Shown piece by piece: positions 1-7,302 of a stretch of 12,772 nt of DNA (positions are counted from its first letter, which is position 1; every line of letters starts with the position of its first letter). Below the pieces are notes generated by a model. That model was not told the origin of the DNA. It saw only the letters and a list, made by a program, of their open reading frames with translations, and searched no databases. The stretch is from an uncultured Oscillospiraceae bacterium (GTDB taxonomy: Bacteria > Bacillota > Clostridia > Oscillospirales > Oscillospiraceae), in the NCBI GenBank assembly GCA_947627085.1, contig CANQUO010000048.1, forward strand, positions 1 to 12,772. The letters run 5' to 3'. A program made the position numbers and the translations under genes.

Positions 1-2
1 TC

Positions 3-1037
3 GTAGATGCGCTGCTCCACCTGTTTGCGGAAGCCGGCGTCGTCGGGCGACAGGCCACCGGCCGCCGCCACATCGCCTGGATGGGAAAATTGCGGGCCGG
101 GGAAAAACGCGCGGTCCGGGTCCTTTGCGACGTGGCGCCCATCATCGCCGTGGGGGGCGGGGACGCCGCCGCCGGGGATATGGGCAGGCGTGAGTGCCGG
201 GCCGTGGATATATGCCTTGTGGGCGCGGGGCTTGCGGACGTAAAGATCGAAAAATATGAGGGGCCCGCCATGTTCCTCATGGGCGACTCCACCGTGACGG
301 ACCAGCCGGCGGCGACGCCCTACGCCCCGGGGGTAAATTACGCCGGGTGGGGACAGGCCTTACAGCTCTATGTGGGGACGGAATATCTTATCTCCAACCA
401 CGCACACTCGGGGCTGTCCACCGAGACCTTCCGGGATAAGGGCCACTATGAGCTTATGCTTGAGCAGGTCCGATTTGGGGACAAGGTGCTCATACAGTTC
501 GGCCACAACGACCAAAAGAGGATACATCTGGCCGCCGACACGGGGTATACGGAAAACCTCCTGAGATTTATACATGAGCTCCGGGAGGTTGGCGCGGAGC
601 CCATACTTGTGACGAGCCTTGCCAGAAATACATGGAAGAGCGCGACGGAGTATAACGACATGCTCCTGCCCTACGCCGAGGCCGTAAAGAGGATAGGGGA
701 GAGGGAGAACGTGAAGGTGTGCGACCTTCACGGAAAAATGAAGGCCGCCATACTGGCTGTCGGGATGGACAAGGCCAAGCCCTGGTTCCACCCCTGCGAC
801 TACACCCACCCCAACGACTTCGGGGCCCACATGATAGCGGGCTTTGTGGCGTCGGAGCTTGTGAGGCTGGGGGTAATTGAGGACGCAAGCGTTGAGCCCT
901 GGCCCATACGCCCGCCGCTGGAGGGGCTTCGCAGGCCCCCGGCGGATAAGCTGCCGGAGGGCATGGAGATACCGCCGGAGCCCGCGCCGCTGGTGGATTA
1001 CGGCATGATACCCGGCGCGCCCTGGCCAATAACCTGA
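3..1037 (+). CDS. Rhamnogalacturonan acetylesterase-like SGNH hydrolase (5' partial)
   Basis: The reading frame is open from the first in-frame codon at position 3, so the true start lies left of the window; the ATG at 81 is internal. The SGNH/GDSL catalytic blocks are all visible: block I GDSTVTDQ with the nucleophile serine codon at 288-290, block II glycine in SNHAHSGLS (about 396-422), block III GHND (about 501-512), and the block V D-x-x-H in DYTHPND (about 798-818). The GDST...GHND...D-x-x-H spacing fits the rhamnogalacturonan acetylesterase (CE12-type) family, which removes acetyl groups from galacturonate in RG-I. The roughly 85 residues before GDS look like the end of the beta-sandwich domain found ahead of the esterase in many bacterial members. 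It is the first visible gene of a plus-strand operon; 59 bases separate it from the GH112 gene. Any signal peptide would be outside the window. Family is confident; substrate is inferred from the neighbours. Confidence 0.88.
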   Translation, partial: VDALLHLFAEAGVVGRQATGRRHIAWMGKLRAGEKRAVRVLCDVAPIIAVGGGDAAAGDMGRRECRAVDICLVGAGLADVKIEKYEGPAMFLMGDSTVTDQPAATPYAPGVNYAGWGQALQLYVGTEYLISNHAHSGLSTETFRDKGHYELMLEQVRFGDKVLIQFGHNDQKRIHLAADTGYTENLLRFIHELREVGAEPILVTSLARNTWKSATEYNDMLLPYAEAVKRIGERENVKVCDLHGKMKAAILAVGMDKAKPWFHPCDYTHPNDFGAHMIAGFVASELVRLGVIEDASVEPWPIRPPLEGLRRPPADKLPEGMEIPPEPAPLVDYGMIPGAPWPIT

Positions 1038-1096
1038 TATTCAAAATACCGGCATGACCCGGAGCTTTACCGGGAAAACGAGGAAAGGGGATAAAC

Positions 1097-3244
1097 ATGG
1101 AGCACACAAAAGGCGGATTTACAATGCCCGGCGAGGCCGGATATGAAAAGCTCACGCTGGAGCTTGCGGAGAGATGGGGGGCGGACGTGGTCCGCGACAG
1201 CGACGGGACAAAGCTCTCCGACGAGATAATAAACGCCGGGTACGGCGTATATTCTACCATATGCATCATAAGGGAGCACAACGAGTTCGGACGACAGCAC
1301 CCGGAGTGCCTCCAGCAGACCTTCCTCTCCACCGACCCCCAGGTCGCGGGAGAGGGGGAGCTTAAAATCGACCTTATGGCCGGATTTTTCGCCGAGCAGT
1401 TCCGGGTGAACGACTCCGAAAAGGCCATGGACTACTGGCAGGTCTGGGACAGGACGGCGGGCGAGGAGCTTGAAAAAAGCGCGTGGAGCTATGAAAACGG
1501 CGTCGTAGCCGTTAAAAAGCCGGTGGCCTACCATGCCTACACCGTGAGCTTCATGGCCTACCGCACCTGGGAGGAGATAAACATGTATAACCATGTGACA
1601 AACTCCTGGAAAAGCGAGCACCTGATGCCCATAGACCCAAGGCTCCCGGTGGCGAGAGAGTATCTTTATAACTACCTTGACAAATGGTGCAAAGAGCATC
1701 CGGACACCACCGTGGTGCGCTTTACCAGCATGTTCTATAACTTCGTGTGGATATGGGGAAGCCACGAGCGCAACAGGACGCTCTTTTCTGACTGGGGGAG
1801 CTACGACTTCACCGTCAGCGAGAAGGCGCTGGAGGACTTTGAGAAGGAGTACGGCTACGCCCTCACCGCCGAGGACTTCATAAACCGCGGGGACCTTCAG
1901 GTCACTCACATGCCGCCGACGGAGCGCAAGCGGGACTACATGGAGTTTACCCAGAAATACGTGGCCTCCTTCGGCCGGGAGCTTGTGGACCTTGTACACG
2001 GCTACGGCAAGAAGGCGTACGTTTTCTACGATGACAGCTGGGTGGGCGTGGAGCCCTACGGCAGGTATTTTCCGGAGTTTGGCTTTGACGGCATAATAAA
2101 GTGCGTGTTTTCCGGCTACGAGGCCCGGCTGTGCGCCGGTGTCCCCGCCGGGACCCATGAGCTCAGGCTCCATCCCTACCTCTTCCCGGTGGGCCTTGGG
2201 GGAGCGCCCACATTTATGGAGGGCGGAAATCCCACAAAGGACGCAAGACAGTACTGGGTCAACGTGCGCAGGGCCCTCTTGCGTGCGAAGATCGACCGCA
2301 TCGGCCTTGGCGGGTACATACATCTTTTGGAGGGGTTCCCGGATTTCGTGGACTATATCGCCGAAATCTCCGACGAGTTCCGGGCAATAAAGAAGCTCCA
2401 CGAGGCCGGAGCGCCGGCGGTACTGCCCATTCATGTGGCGGTCCTCCACTCCTGGGGAGCTCTGCGGCCCTGGACATTGTCGGGACACTTCCACGAGACG
2501 TACATGCACGATCTTATCCACATAAACGAGGCCCTCTCCGGCCTTCCCGTGGATGTTAAGTTCATCGACTTTAACGACGCCGTCTCCGGCGGACTTGAGG
2601 GCGTGGACGTGCTCATAAACGCCGGCCGGGCGGGCAGCGCCTGGAGCGGCGGGGACGCGTGGAATGACCCGGAGCTCGTGGCCGCGGTGACGAAATGGGT
2701 CATGAATGGCGGCGTATTTGTGGGTGTGGGCGAGCCCAGCGCGGCCTCCGGGGGCTGGGGCTATTTCAGGCTCCGGGACGTTCTGGGCGTGGACAGGGAC
2801 ACCGGCGCCAGGGTCTGCCACGGAAAATATACCTTCGATGTGGAGACCGTCCCAGGACTTATTCCCCAGGGCGCCGGCGTCCGGGAGCTTGAGGACGTCT
2901 ACCTTACGGACGGCAAGACCCGGGTGCTGGCCTCGGAGAGCGGCCTTCCCACCGTCACGGCCCATAAGCTTGGGCGCGGGTGCGGAGTTTACATGTCCAG
3001 TTTCCAGGTGTGCCCGGAGAACACAAGGATGCTCCTAAATCTCATGCTCTGGGCCGGCGGCCGGGGGCTTGACCAAAACTGGCTCACTGATACGCCGGAG
3101 GCCGAGTGCGCCTGGTTCCCCGAAAGCCGGGAGCTTGTGGTCATAAGCAGCGCCAACGAGGAAAAGACCGTGAAGATCGCCACGCCCGACGGGGCGAGGA
3201 CGGTCACTGTCGCCCCCGGCGGCATTGTAATAGAGAAGCTTTAA
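1097..3244 (+). CDS. GH112 beta-galactoside phosphorylase, probably D-galactosyl-beta-1,4-L-rhamnose phosphorylase
   Basis: A 715-aa protein with the full GH112 architecture: an N-terminal TIM-barrel part (FTMPGEAG at about 8-15, WGADVVRDSDGT at 27-38, HPDTTVVRFT at 201-210, YDDSWVGVEPYG at 311-322), then a central Rossmann-like part (VGVGEPS at 542-548) and a C-terminal beta domain. Asp313 in YDDSW aligns by eye with the proposed catalytic acid of Bifidobacterium lacto-N-biose phosphorylase (GDHW). These inverting enzymes cleave beta-galactosides with phosphate to give alpha-D-galactose 1-phosphate. Known acceptors are GlcNAc/GalNAc (lacto-N-biose, galacto-N-biose) or L-rhamnose. Flanking RG-I esterase, GH105 and rhamnose mutarotase genes favour rhamnose, as in the Clostridium phytofermentans enzyme. 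There is no signal peptide, so it is cytoplasmic. The ATG at 1097 follows an AAAGGGG ribosome site at 1084-1090. The stop overlaps the ribosome site of the next gene. Family certain; rhamnose specificity is inference. Confidence 0.93.
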   Translation: MEHTKGGFTMPGEAGYEKLTLELAERWGADVVRDSDGTKLSDEIINAGYGVYSTICIIREHNEFGRQHPECLQQTFLSTDPQVAGEGELKIDLMAGFFAEQFRVNDSEKAMDYWQVWDRTAGEELEKSAWSYENGVVAVKKPVAYHAYTVSFMAYRTWEEINMYNHVTNSWKSEHLMPIDPRLPVAREYLYNYLDKWCKEHPDTTVVRFTSMFYNFVWIWGSHERNRTLFSDWGSYDFTVSEKALEDFEKEYGYALTAEDFINRGDLQVTHMPPTERKRDYMEFTQKYVASFGRELVDLVHGYGKKAYVFYDDSWVGVEPYGRYFPEFGFDGIIKCVFSGYEARLCAGVPAGTHELRLHPYLFPVGLGGAPTFMEGGNPTKDARQYWVNVRRALLRAKIDRIGLGGYIHLLEGFPDFVDYIAEISDEFRAIKKLHEAGAPAVLPIHVAVLHSWGALRPWTLSGHFHETYMHDLIHINEALSGLPVDVKFIDFNDAVSGGLEGVDVLINAGRAGSAWSGGDAWNDPELVAAVTKWVMNGGVFVGVGEPSAASGGWGYFRLRDVLGVDRDTGARVCHGKYTFDVETVPGLIPQGAGVRELEDVYLTDGKTRVLASESGLPTVTAHKLGRGCGVYMSSFQVCPENTRMLLNLMLWAGGRGLDQNWLTDTPEAECAWFPESRELVVISSANEEKTVKIATPDGARTVTVAPGGIVIEKL

Positions 3245-3254
3245 GGAGAAAAAT

Positions 3255-4736
3255 ATGCGTATTGTCATAAACCCCAACCGCTCCGTGGGGACCATAAACC
3301 CAAATATCTACGGCCATTTCGCCGAGCATTTGGGCAGGTGTATATACGAGGGGCTCTGGGTGGGCGAAAATTCACCCATACCGAATGAAAACGGCCTTCG
3401 CTCCGACGTGGTGAGGGCGCTCAAGAAGCTCAACATCCCCGTCCTACGCTGGCCGGGAGGGTGCTTTGCGGACACCTACCACTGGCGGGACGGCGTGGGG
3501 CCGGTAGAGGGGCGCAAGACCATCGTCAACACAAACTGGGGCGGTGTCACGGAGGATAACCGCTTCGGCACGCACGAATTTATGGAGCTCTGCCGCCAGC
3601 TTGGCTGTGAGGCGTACTTCTCCGGCAACGTGGGCTCCGGCACCGTCCAGGAGTTTTCCGACTGGGTGGAGTATTGCAACATGCCGGGCGTGTCGCCCAT
3701 GGCGTACCTGCGGCGGGCAAACGGACGTGAGGAGCCCTTCAACGTTAAATACTGGGGCATCGGCAACGAGGCCTGGGGCTGCGGCGGAAATATGAGGCCC
3801 GAGTATTACGCGGACATCTGCCGCCGGTACGCCACGTATCTGCGGGACTACTCAGACCATCACATTTATAAAATAGCCTCCGGCGCCAACGTGGCCGACT
3901 ACGAGTGGACCCGGAAGGTGGCCGAGATCGCGGGGCACACGATAGACGCCCTGAGCCTCCACTACTACACCCTCCCCAACGACGACTGGAACCACAAGGG
4001 CGCGGCCACGGGCTTTTCACGGGAGGAATATTACTCCGTCCTCCAAAAGACCCTCCGCATGAAGGAGCTGGTCACGGAGCACGGGCGAATCTTGCGCAAG
4101 GCCGACCCCTCGGGCCGCCTGGGCCTGGTGGTGGACGAGTGGGGCACCTGGTACGACGTGGAGCCGGGGACCAACCCAGGGTTCCTCTATCAGCAAAACT
4201 CCATGCGGGACGCGCTGGTGGCCGGCATAAACCTCAACATATTCAATAACCACTGCGACACGGTGGTGATGGCGAACATAGCCCAGACGGTGAACGTTCT
4301 GCAGGCCATGGTCCTCACCGAGGGGCCGAAAATGCTCCTGACGCCTACATACCACGTCTTTGACATGTACAAGGGCCACCAGGGGGCGAGACAGGTGGAG
4401 ACCTACGCCGAGACAAAGCTCATCTCCTGCGGGGATTGGCAGGTGCCGGATATACACGTCTCCGCCAGCGAGAATAGTGACGGCGCGGTGCTTTTGACCG
4501 TGGTGAACCTCTCGGACACGGACAGCGCCGATATCGAGGTGCTGATGGACGGCATAAAGGAAAGCTCCCGGATATCCGGTACCGTTATTTCCGGAAAACC
4601 GGGGGAGCACAACACATTTGATAAGCCCGACGCCGTAAGGCCCGTGGAAATGCGCGGCATCGAGACGGGGGACAGGCGCTTTACCGCCACGCTTCCGGCC
4701 TCGTCGGTGGCGGCCATAACAATAGCCCGTGAGTGA
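3255..4736 (+). CDS. abfA: Alpha-L-arabinofuranosidase, GH51
   Basis: A 493-aa intracellular retaining GH51 enzyme that releases terminal alpha-L-arabinofuranosyl residues from arabinan or arabinogalactan side chains, here probably those on RG-I. Visible family signatures are INPNIYGHFAEHLGRCIYEG (14-33), LRWPGGCFADTYHW (64-77), the acid/base Glu172 in GIGNEAWGCGG and the nucleophile Glu295 in VVDEWGTWY, which agree closely with Glu175 and Glu294 of the Geobacillus stearothermophilus enzyme. The TIM barrel ends around 370 and the rest is the usual C-terminal beta-sandwich. Length is normal for the family (about 500) and there is no signal peptide. The ATG at 3255 follows AAGGAG at 3243-3248, which overlaps the GH112 stop codon, so the two are probably translated in sequence. 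Its own last bases overlap the GTG start of the DUF6171 gene. Confidence 0.95.
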   Translation: MRIVINPNRSVGTINPNIYGHFAEHLGRCIYEGLWVGENSPIPNENGLRSDVVRALKKLNIPVLRWPGGCFADTYHWRDGVGPVEGRKTIVNTNWGGVTEDNRFGTHEFMELCRQLGCEAYFSGNVGSGTVQEFSDWVEYCNMPGVSPMAYLRRANGREEPFNVKYWGIGNEAWGCGGNMRPEYYADICRRYATYLRDYSDHHIYKIASGANVADYEWTRKVAEIAGHTIDALSLHYYTLPNDDWNHKGAATGFSREEYYSVLQKTLRMKELVTEHGRILRKADPSGRLGLVVDEWGTWYDVEPGTNPGFLYQQNSMRDALVAGINLNIFNNHCDTVVMANIAQTVNVLQAMVLTEGPKMLLTPTYHVFDMYKGHQGARQVETYAETKLISCGDWQVPDIHVSASENSDGAVLLTVVNLSDTDSADIEVLMDGIKESSRISGTVISGKPGEHNTFDKPDAVRPVEMRGIETGDRRFTATLPASSVAAITIARE

Positions 4737-4980
4737 GACGAAATGCCGCCGGTGCCTCCTTCGGGAGCTTGCGGAGGGGAAGGAGCTATACGAGGCCGTG
4801 AGGACCTACCGGGCGGAGCTGCCCGAGGAGATAAGGACGACGGACGTGGAATTTAACGGGCGGCTTGAAAAATGCGGGAGCTGTCAATACCTCAATAACG
4901 CCACCTGTATGCAGTGCGGGTGCTTTGTGGAGTTCCGGGCGGCGAAGCGGGACATACATTGCCCGATGGGGAGCTGGTGA
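4729..4980 (+). CDS. DUF6171 family small cysteine-rich protein
   Basis: An 83-aa protein with eight cysteines (6, 9, 49, 52, 60, 63, 65, 78), arranged as CRRC near the N-terminus, CGSC in the middle, then CMQCGC and a final CP. A basic FRAAKRDIHCP tail follows CGCFVE. The pattern LPxxxRTxxxxFxxRLxxCxxC...CxxCGCFVxxRAA matches the DUF6171 family as I know it from Clostridia; no function is established. The spacing suggests one or two structural zinc sites. The start is the GTG at 4729: an in-frame TAG at 4723-4725 rules out anything longer, and no other start precedes the first cysteine pair. The gene overlaps the end of the GH51 gene by eight bases with no separate ribosome site, so it probably depends on translational coupling. 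Why a zinc-binding protein sits inside a sugar operon is unknown. Confidence 0.85.
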   Translation: MSETKCRRCLLRELAEGKELYEAVRTYRAELPEEIRTTDVEFNGRLEKCGSCQYLNNATCMQCGCFVEFRAAKRDIHCPMGSW

Positions 4981-4983
4981 GCG

Positions 4984-5334
4984 ATGATAAGGATGCTGAC
5001 ACACGACGAGCTTGAGGACTCGTGCGTATATGAATTTTCCTATGCCGAAAACGGAGACCGGGAAAAATACTGGGCCGAGAGCTCGTTTTATCTAAACTGG
5101 GGCATCCAGGAGAACAGCATAGACATTTTAATGCCGTACATACTCAAGGTCCTCCCGGAATTTGACGGGTACGGGCCGAACAGGGTGACGGTGGACGATT
5201 GGGAGAGGATACGGACCCTTGCCGCCATAGACCCGGAGAGGGACCCGACGCTGGACGATTTTTTCGTAAACGTCGATAAGTGGCTCAGGGCCGGCAACGG
5301 CGGGAATGATCATTTTTGGATATTCGGACCATAA
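4984..5334 (+). CDS. Hypothetical 116-aa acidic protein in the RG-I operon
   Basis: I do not recognise this family. The protein is 116 aa, acidic, rich in Trp, Tyr and Phe, and has no signal peptide or membrane segment. Notable stretches are YAENGDREKYWAESSFYLNW (20-39), an apparent helix IDILMPYILKVLPEFDGYGP (46-65), VTVDDWERIR (68-77), and a C-terminal aromatic end DHFWIFGP. It begins three bases after the DUF6171 stop. The ATG at 4984 has GGGGAG at 4968-4973 and GGTGAG at 4976-4981 upstream; an ATG three codons later is a possible alternative. The coding frame has the same codon bias as its neighbours, and two-sided tight spacing supports a real gene. A cytoplasmic accessory or regulatory role in the operon is possible but unsupported. 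Confidence 0.75.
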   Translation: MIRMLTHDELEDSCVYEFSYAENGDREKYWAESSFYLNWGIQENSIDILMPYILKVLPEFDGYGPNRVTVDDWERIRTLAAIDPERDPTLDDFFVNVDKWLRAGNGGNDHFWIFGP

Positions 5335-5344
5335 AAATAACAAT

Positions 5345-5351
5345 AAGGAGG
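5345..5351 (+). promoter_or_regulatory. Ribosome binding site of rhaM
   Basis: AAGGAGG, a near-perfect anti-16S match, seven bases before the ATG at 5359. It is the strongest such site in the operon, suggesting RhaM is translated independently of the preceding gene. Confidence 0.8.
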
Positions 5352-5358
5352 AATTTAT

Positions 5359-5676
5359 ATGGAGCGCATGGCGTGGAAGGGACGGATAAAGCCCGGCTGT
5401 AAGGCCGAGTACATCCGCCGCCACAACGAGATTTGGCCGGGCATGGTGGAGGTGCTGAAATCCGCCGGGATATGCAACTACACCATTTTCGCCAACGGCG
5501 AGGAGCTTTTCGGCTACTACGAGTGCGAGAAGGGTATCGAGTTCGCGGAAAAGACCCAGGCCCAGAGTCCCATCGTGGACAAGTGGAACGAGTACATGCG
5601 GGACATACTTGAGCTTGAGATGGACCCGGTCACCGGGGCACAGCCCAAGCTTGAGCCGGTGTTCCGGCTTGACTGA
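5359..5676 (+). CDS. rhaM: L-rhamnose mutarotase
   Basis: A 105-aa protein that interconverts the alpha and beta anomers of L-rhamnose, feeding rhamnose isomerase. It belongs to the RhaM/YiiL family (ferredoxin-like fold, dimeric). Tyr18 and His22 in EYIRRHNEIWP occupy the same positions as the active-site Tyr18 and His22 of the Escherichia coli enzyme, and the family motif YTIF (41-44) and a tryptophan in KWNEYM (Trp76) follow. The length (104 aa in E. coli) is typical. It sits between the unknown 116-aa gene and GH105, nine bases from the latter. Its presence argues that free L-rhamnose is released in the cell by this operon, which in turn supports the rhamnose-releasing reading of the GH112 and GH105 enzymes. 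Confidence 0.95.
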   Translation: MERMAWKGRIKPGCKAEYIRRHNEIWPGMVEVLKSAGICNYTIFANGEELFGYYECEKGIEFAEKTQAQSPIVDKWNEYMRDILELEMDPVTGAQPKLEPVFRLD

Positions 5677-5685
5677 GGTGACTTT

Positions 5686-6732
5686 ATGAAGCTTGATTTT
5701 GATAAGGAAAGGGTCCTGAAGGTCATGGACGCGGTGGTGGAGCGCACCATGCGCATGGACATGACCTGGGACTGGCCATGCGGCGTGGCCTATTACGGCA
5801 TCTGCGAGGCTCATGAGGCCACGGGGAAGAAGGAGTATTTGGACGCGGTGAGGGCCAGGGTGGACGAGTACCTTGAGCTTGGCCTTCCCACCTGGACGGT
5901 GAACACCTGCTCCATGGGCCACTGCTGTCTCTCTCTCTACCAGCACACCGGGGAGAAGAAGTATCTGGACGTGGTGATGAGCAAGGTGGATTACCTCCGC
6001 AATTCCGCCCTGCGCTTCGGGGACCGGGTCCTTCAGCACACGGTGTCGGCCAACAACGACTTTCCCGAGCAGGCCTGGGCGGACACACTCTTCATGGCGG
6101 CGTTCTTCCTTTTAAGGGTCGGTGTGGAGCTGAAGGATGAGGAGCTCATTGACGACGCCTTAAATCAGTGGTACTGGCACATCAAATATTTGCAGGACCC
6201 GGAGACGGGCCTATACTACCACGGCTACAACAACATAACAAAGGACCACATGTCCGGCTTTTACTGGGGCCGGGCCAACGCCTGGGCGGCCTACACCATG
6301 TCCCAGGTGGGCGTGCGGCTCCCCGAGGCGTACCTGTATCCCAAGTTCCTTGACGTGGTGGGCTCCCTCAACGACCAGCTGGCGGCTCTGAAGCTCCTCC
6401 AGACGGAAAACGGCCTTTGGCGCACTATCCTTGACGACCCGGAGAGCTACGAGGAGGTCTCCGCCTCCGCCGGTATCGCCGCGGCAATGGTGGCCAAGGG
6501 CAACCCGTTGCACATAAAGTACATAAACCGGGCCATCCCCGGCATACTTGCCAACATCTCCCCGGACGGCCGGGTGATGAACGTCTCCGGCGGCACCGCC
6601 GTCATGCGGGACCGGGACGGCTATCGCAACATAAGCCGCGACTGGATACAGGGCTGGGGCCAGGGCCTTGTGCTGGCGTTCCTGGCTGGCATTTTGAGCT
6701 ATGACCAGTCCGAGGGCGCAAATTCCCTGTGA
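5686..6732 (+). CDS. Unsaturated rhamnogalacturonyl hydrolase, GH105
   Basis: A 348-aa alpha/alpha-barrel enzyme of the YteR/YesR type. It hydrates the 4,5-double bond of the unsaturated galacturonosyl residue that RG lyases leave on RG-I fragments, releasing 5-keto-4-deoxyuronate and a rhamnose-ended product. The signature region QAWADTLFMAAFFLLRVG (129-146) contains Asp133, aligned with the catalytic Asp143 of Bacillus YteR. Other conserved stretches are WDWPCGVAYYG (28-38), HGYNN (179-183), FYWGRANAW (192-200) and RDWIQGWGQG near the C-terminus. There is no signal peptide, so it acts on imported oligosaccharides in the cytoplasm. The ATG at 5686 is preceded by a GAGGTGA site at 5674-5680 that overlaps the rhaM stop. 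It is the last gene before the terminator at 6766. Confidence 0.95.
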   Translation: MKLDFDKERVLKVMDAVVERTMRMDMTWDWPCGVAYYGICEAHEATGKKEYLDAVRARVDEYLELGLPTWTVNTCSMGHCCLSLYQHTGEKKYLDVVMSKVDYLRNSALRFGDRVLQHTVSANNDFPEQAWADTLFMAAFFLLRVGVELKDEELIDDALNQWYWHIKYLQDPETGLYYHGYNNITKDHMSGFYWGRANAWAAYTMSQVGVRLPEAYLYPKFLDVVGSLNDQLAALKLLQTENGLWRTILDDPESYEEVSASAGIAAAMVAKGNPLHIKYINRAIPGILANISPDGRVMNVSGGTAVMRDRDGYRNISRDWIQGWGQGLVLAFLAGILSYDQSEGANSL

Positions 6733-6765
6733 CCCACCGCTACAATTTAATAATAACTGTCTTTA

Positions 6766-6820
6766 GGGGCTGTGAAAAAGGAGCGGTTTTGCTCCGCTTT
6801 TCACAGCCTCTTTTTATTTT
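6766..6820 (+). terminator. Rho-independent terminator of the RG-I operon
   Basis: A long hairpin, GGGGCTGTGAAAA on the left (6766-6778) pairing with TTTTCACAGCCTC on the right (6798-6810) with one G-T wobble, plus an inner GGAGC/GCTCC stem. It is followed directly by TTTTTATTTT. It lies 34 bases after the GH105 stop. Confidence 0.88.
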
Positions 6821-7050
6821 CGTAAACGGGTGATATTTTTTGTAAGTCCCAATTCGACTTTGTGTTCCCGGCTAAAATCGCCGGAGCGTTTTCTATTCAA
6901 CATACACAGAGATTGAAAATTTGATAAACTTGCCTGATAAGTGGTAGATTTATCTGCATTTGAATGGTATGTGGCTAATCCCAAAAAACGCGAAGAAAAC
7001 TGTTGACGGGCGAAAAAAATAAAAATAAAACTGAAAATTTGTAATATATA
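6821..7050. other. AT-rich intergenic stretch without a convincing gene
   Basis: Between the operon terminator and the XRE promoter I see no start codon with a ribosome site and no RNA gene. A CCGGCTAAAATCGCCGG inverted repeat near 6870-6886 could form a short hairpin. The minus strand has an unbroken frame of about 31 codons (about 6801-6895) with protein-like composition but no usual start; it could be a remnant. The base composition is markedly AT-richer than the sugar operon. Confidence 0.5.
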
Positions 7051-7051
7051 C

Positions 7052-7080
7052 TTGACATATATTCATATATATGTTACTGT
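7052..7080 (+). promoter_or_regulatory. Promoter of the XRE-DUF6773-DUF2007 operon
   Basis: A perfect -35 TTGACA (7052-7057), a 17-base spacer, and an extended -10 TGTTACTGT whose hexamer is TACTGT (7075-7080). The spacer is almost wholly filled by an inverted repeat, ACATATAT (7055-7062) and ATATATGT (7067-7074), separated by TCAT. That places a likely repressor site directly between the two promoter boxes, so autorepression by the XRE protein encoded just downstream is the simplest model. Confidence 0.65.
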
Positions 7081-7089
7081 ATATAGGGG

Positions 7090-7302
7090 GTGGTCACAAT
7101 AGGTAGAAATGTAAAAATCAAAGCGGCAAGAGGCGCGTTGGACATGACGCAAAAGGCGCTTGCGGAGGCTGTCGGCATTTCCAGACAGACAATGAACGCC
7201 ATAGAACAGGGAGATTATAATCCTACGATCAAATTATGCCGCGCTATTTGCAGGGTGTTAGGAAAATCACTTGATGAATTGTTTGGCGAGGAGGAAAGTT
7301 AA
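7090..7302 (+). CDS. XRE-family helix-turn-helix transcriptional regulator
   Basis: A 66-70-aa stand-alone Cro/CI-type DNA-binding protein, of the small YgzD-like kind. The core is RNVKIKAARGALDMTQKALA, AVGISRQTMNAIEQGDYNPT, then LCRAICRVLGKSLDELF. TQKALAEAVGISRQTMNAIE is the helix-turn-helix. The start is uncertain. GTG at 7090 is the only conventional start, but it sits inside the AGGGGGTGG sequence (7085-7093) that looks like the ribosome site. The ATA at 7099 is where homologues, as I remember them, start with Met-Gly-Arg-Asn, and is five bases from that site. The stop overlaps the next ATG by one base (TAATG). The palindrome in its promoter suggests autoregulation. Such regulators usually pair with a membrane protein of unknown role, as here. 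Confidence 0.88.
   Translation: MVTIGRNVKIKAARGALDMTQKALAEAVGISRQTMNAIEQGDYNPTIKLCRAICRVLGKSLDELFGEEES

Noticed and set aside
81..83. ATG at 81 as the start of the esterase gene
   Set aside because: The frame is open and protein-like back to the window edge, and homologues have a longer N-terminal beta domain; the residue is internal.
1067..2965. A 632-codon open frame on the minus strand opposite the GH112 gene
   Set aside because: It is antisense to a certain GH112 gene, has composition typical of a complementary GC-rich frame (long Val/His/Gly/Ala runs), no family motif and no ribosome site.
6801..6895. Minus-strand frame reading ENAPAILAGNTKSNWDLQK
   Set aside because: It looks protein-like but has no usual start codon, no ribosome site and only about 31 codons; at best a gene remnant or a recurrent intergenic sequence.
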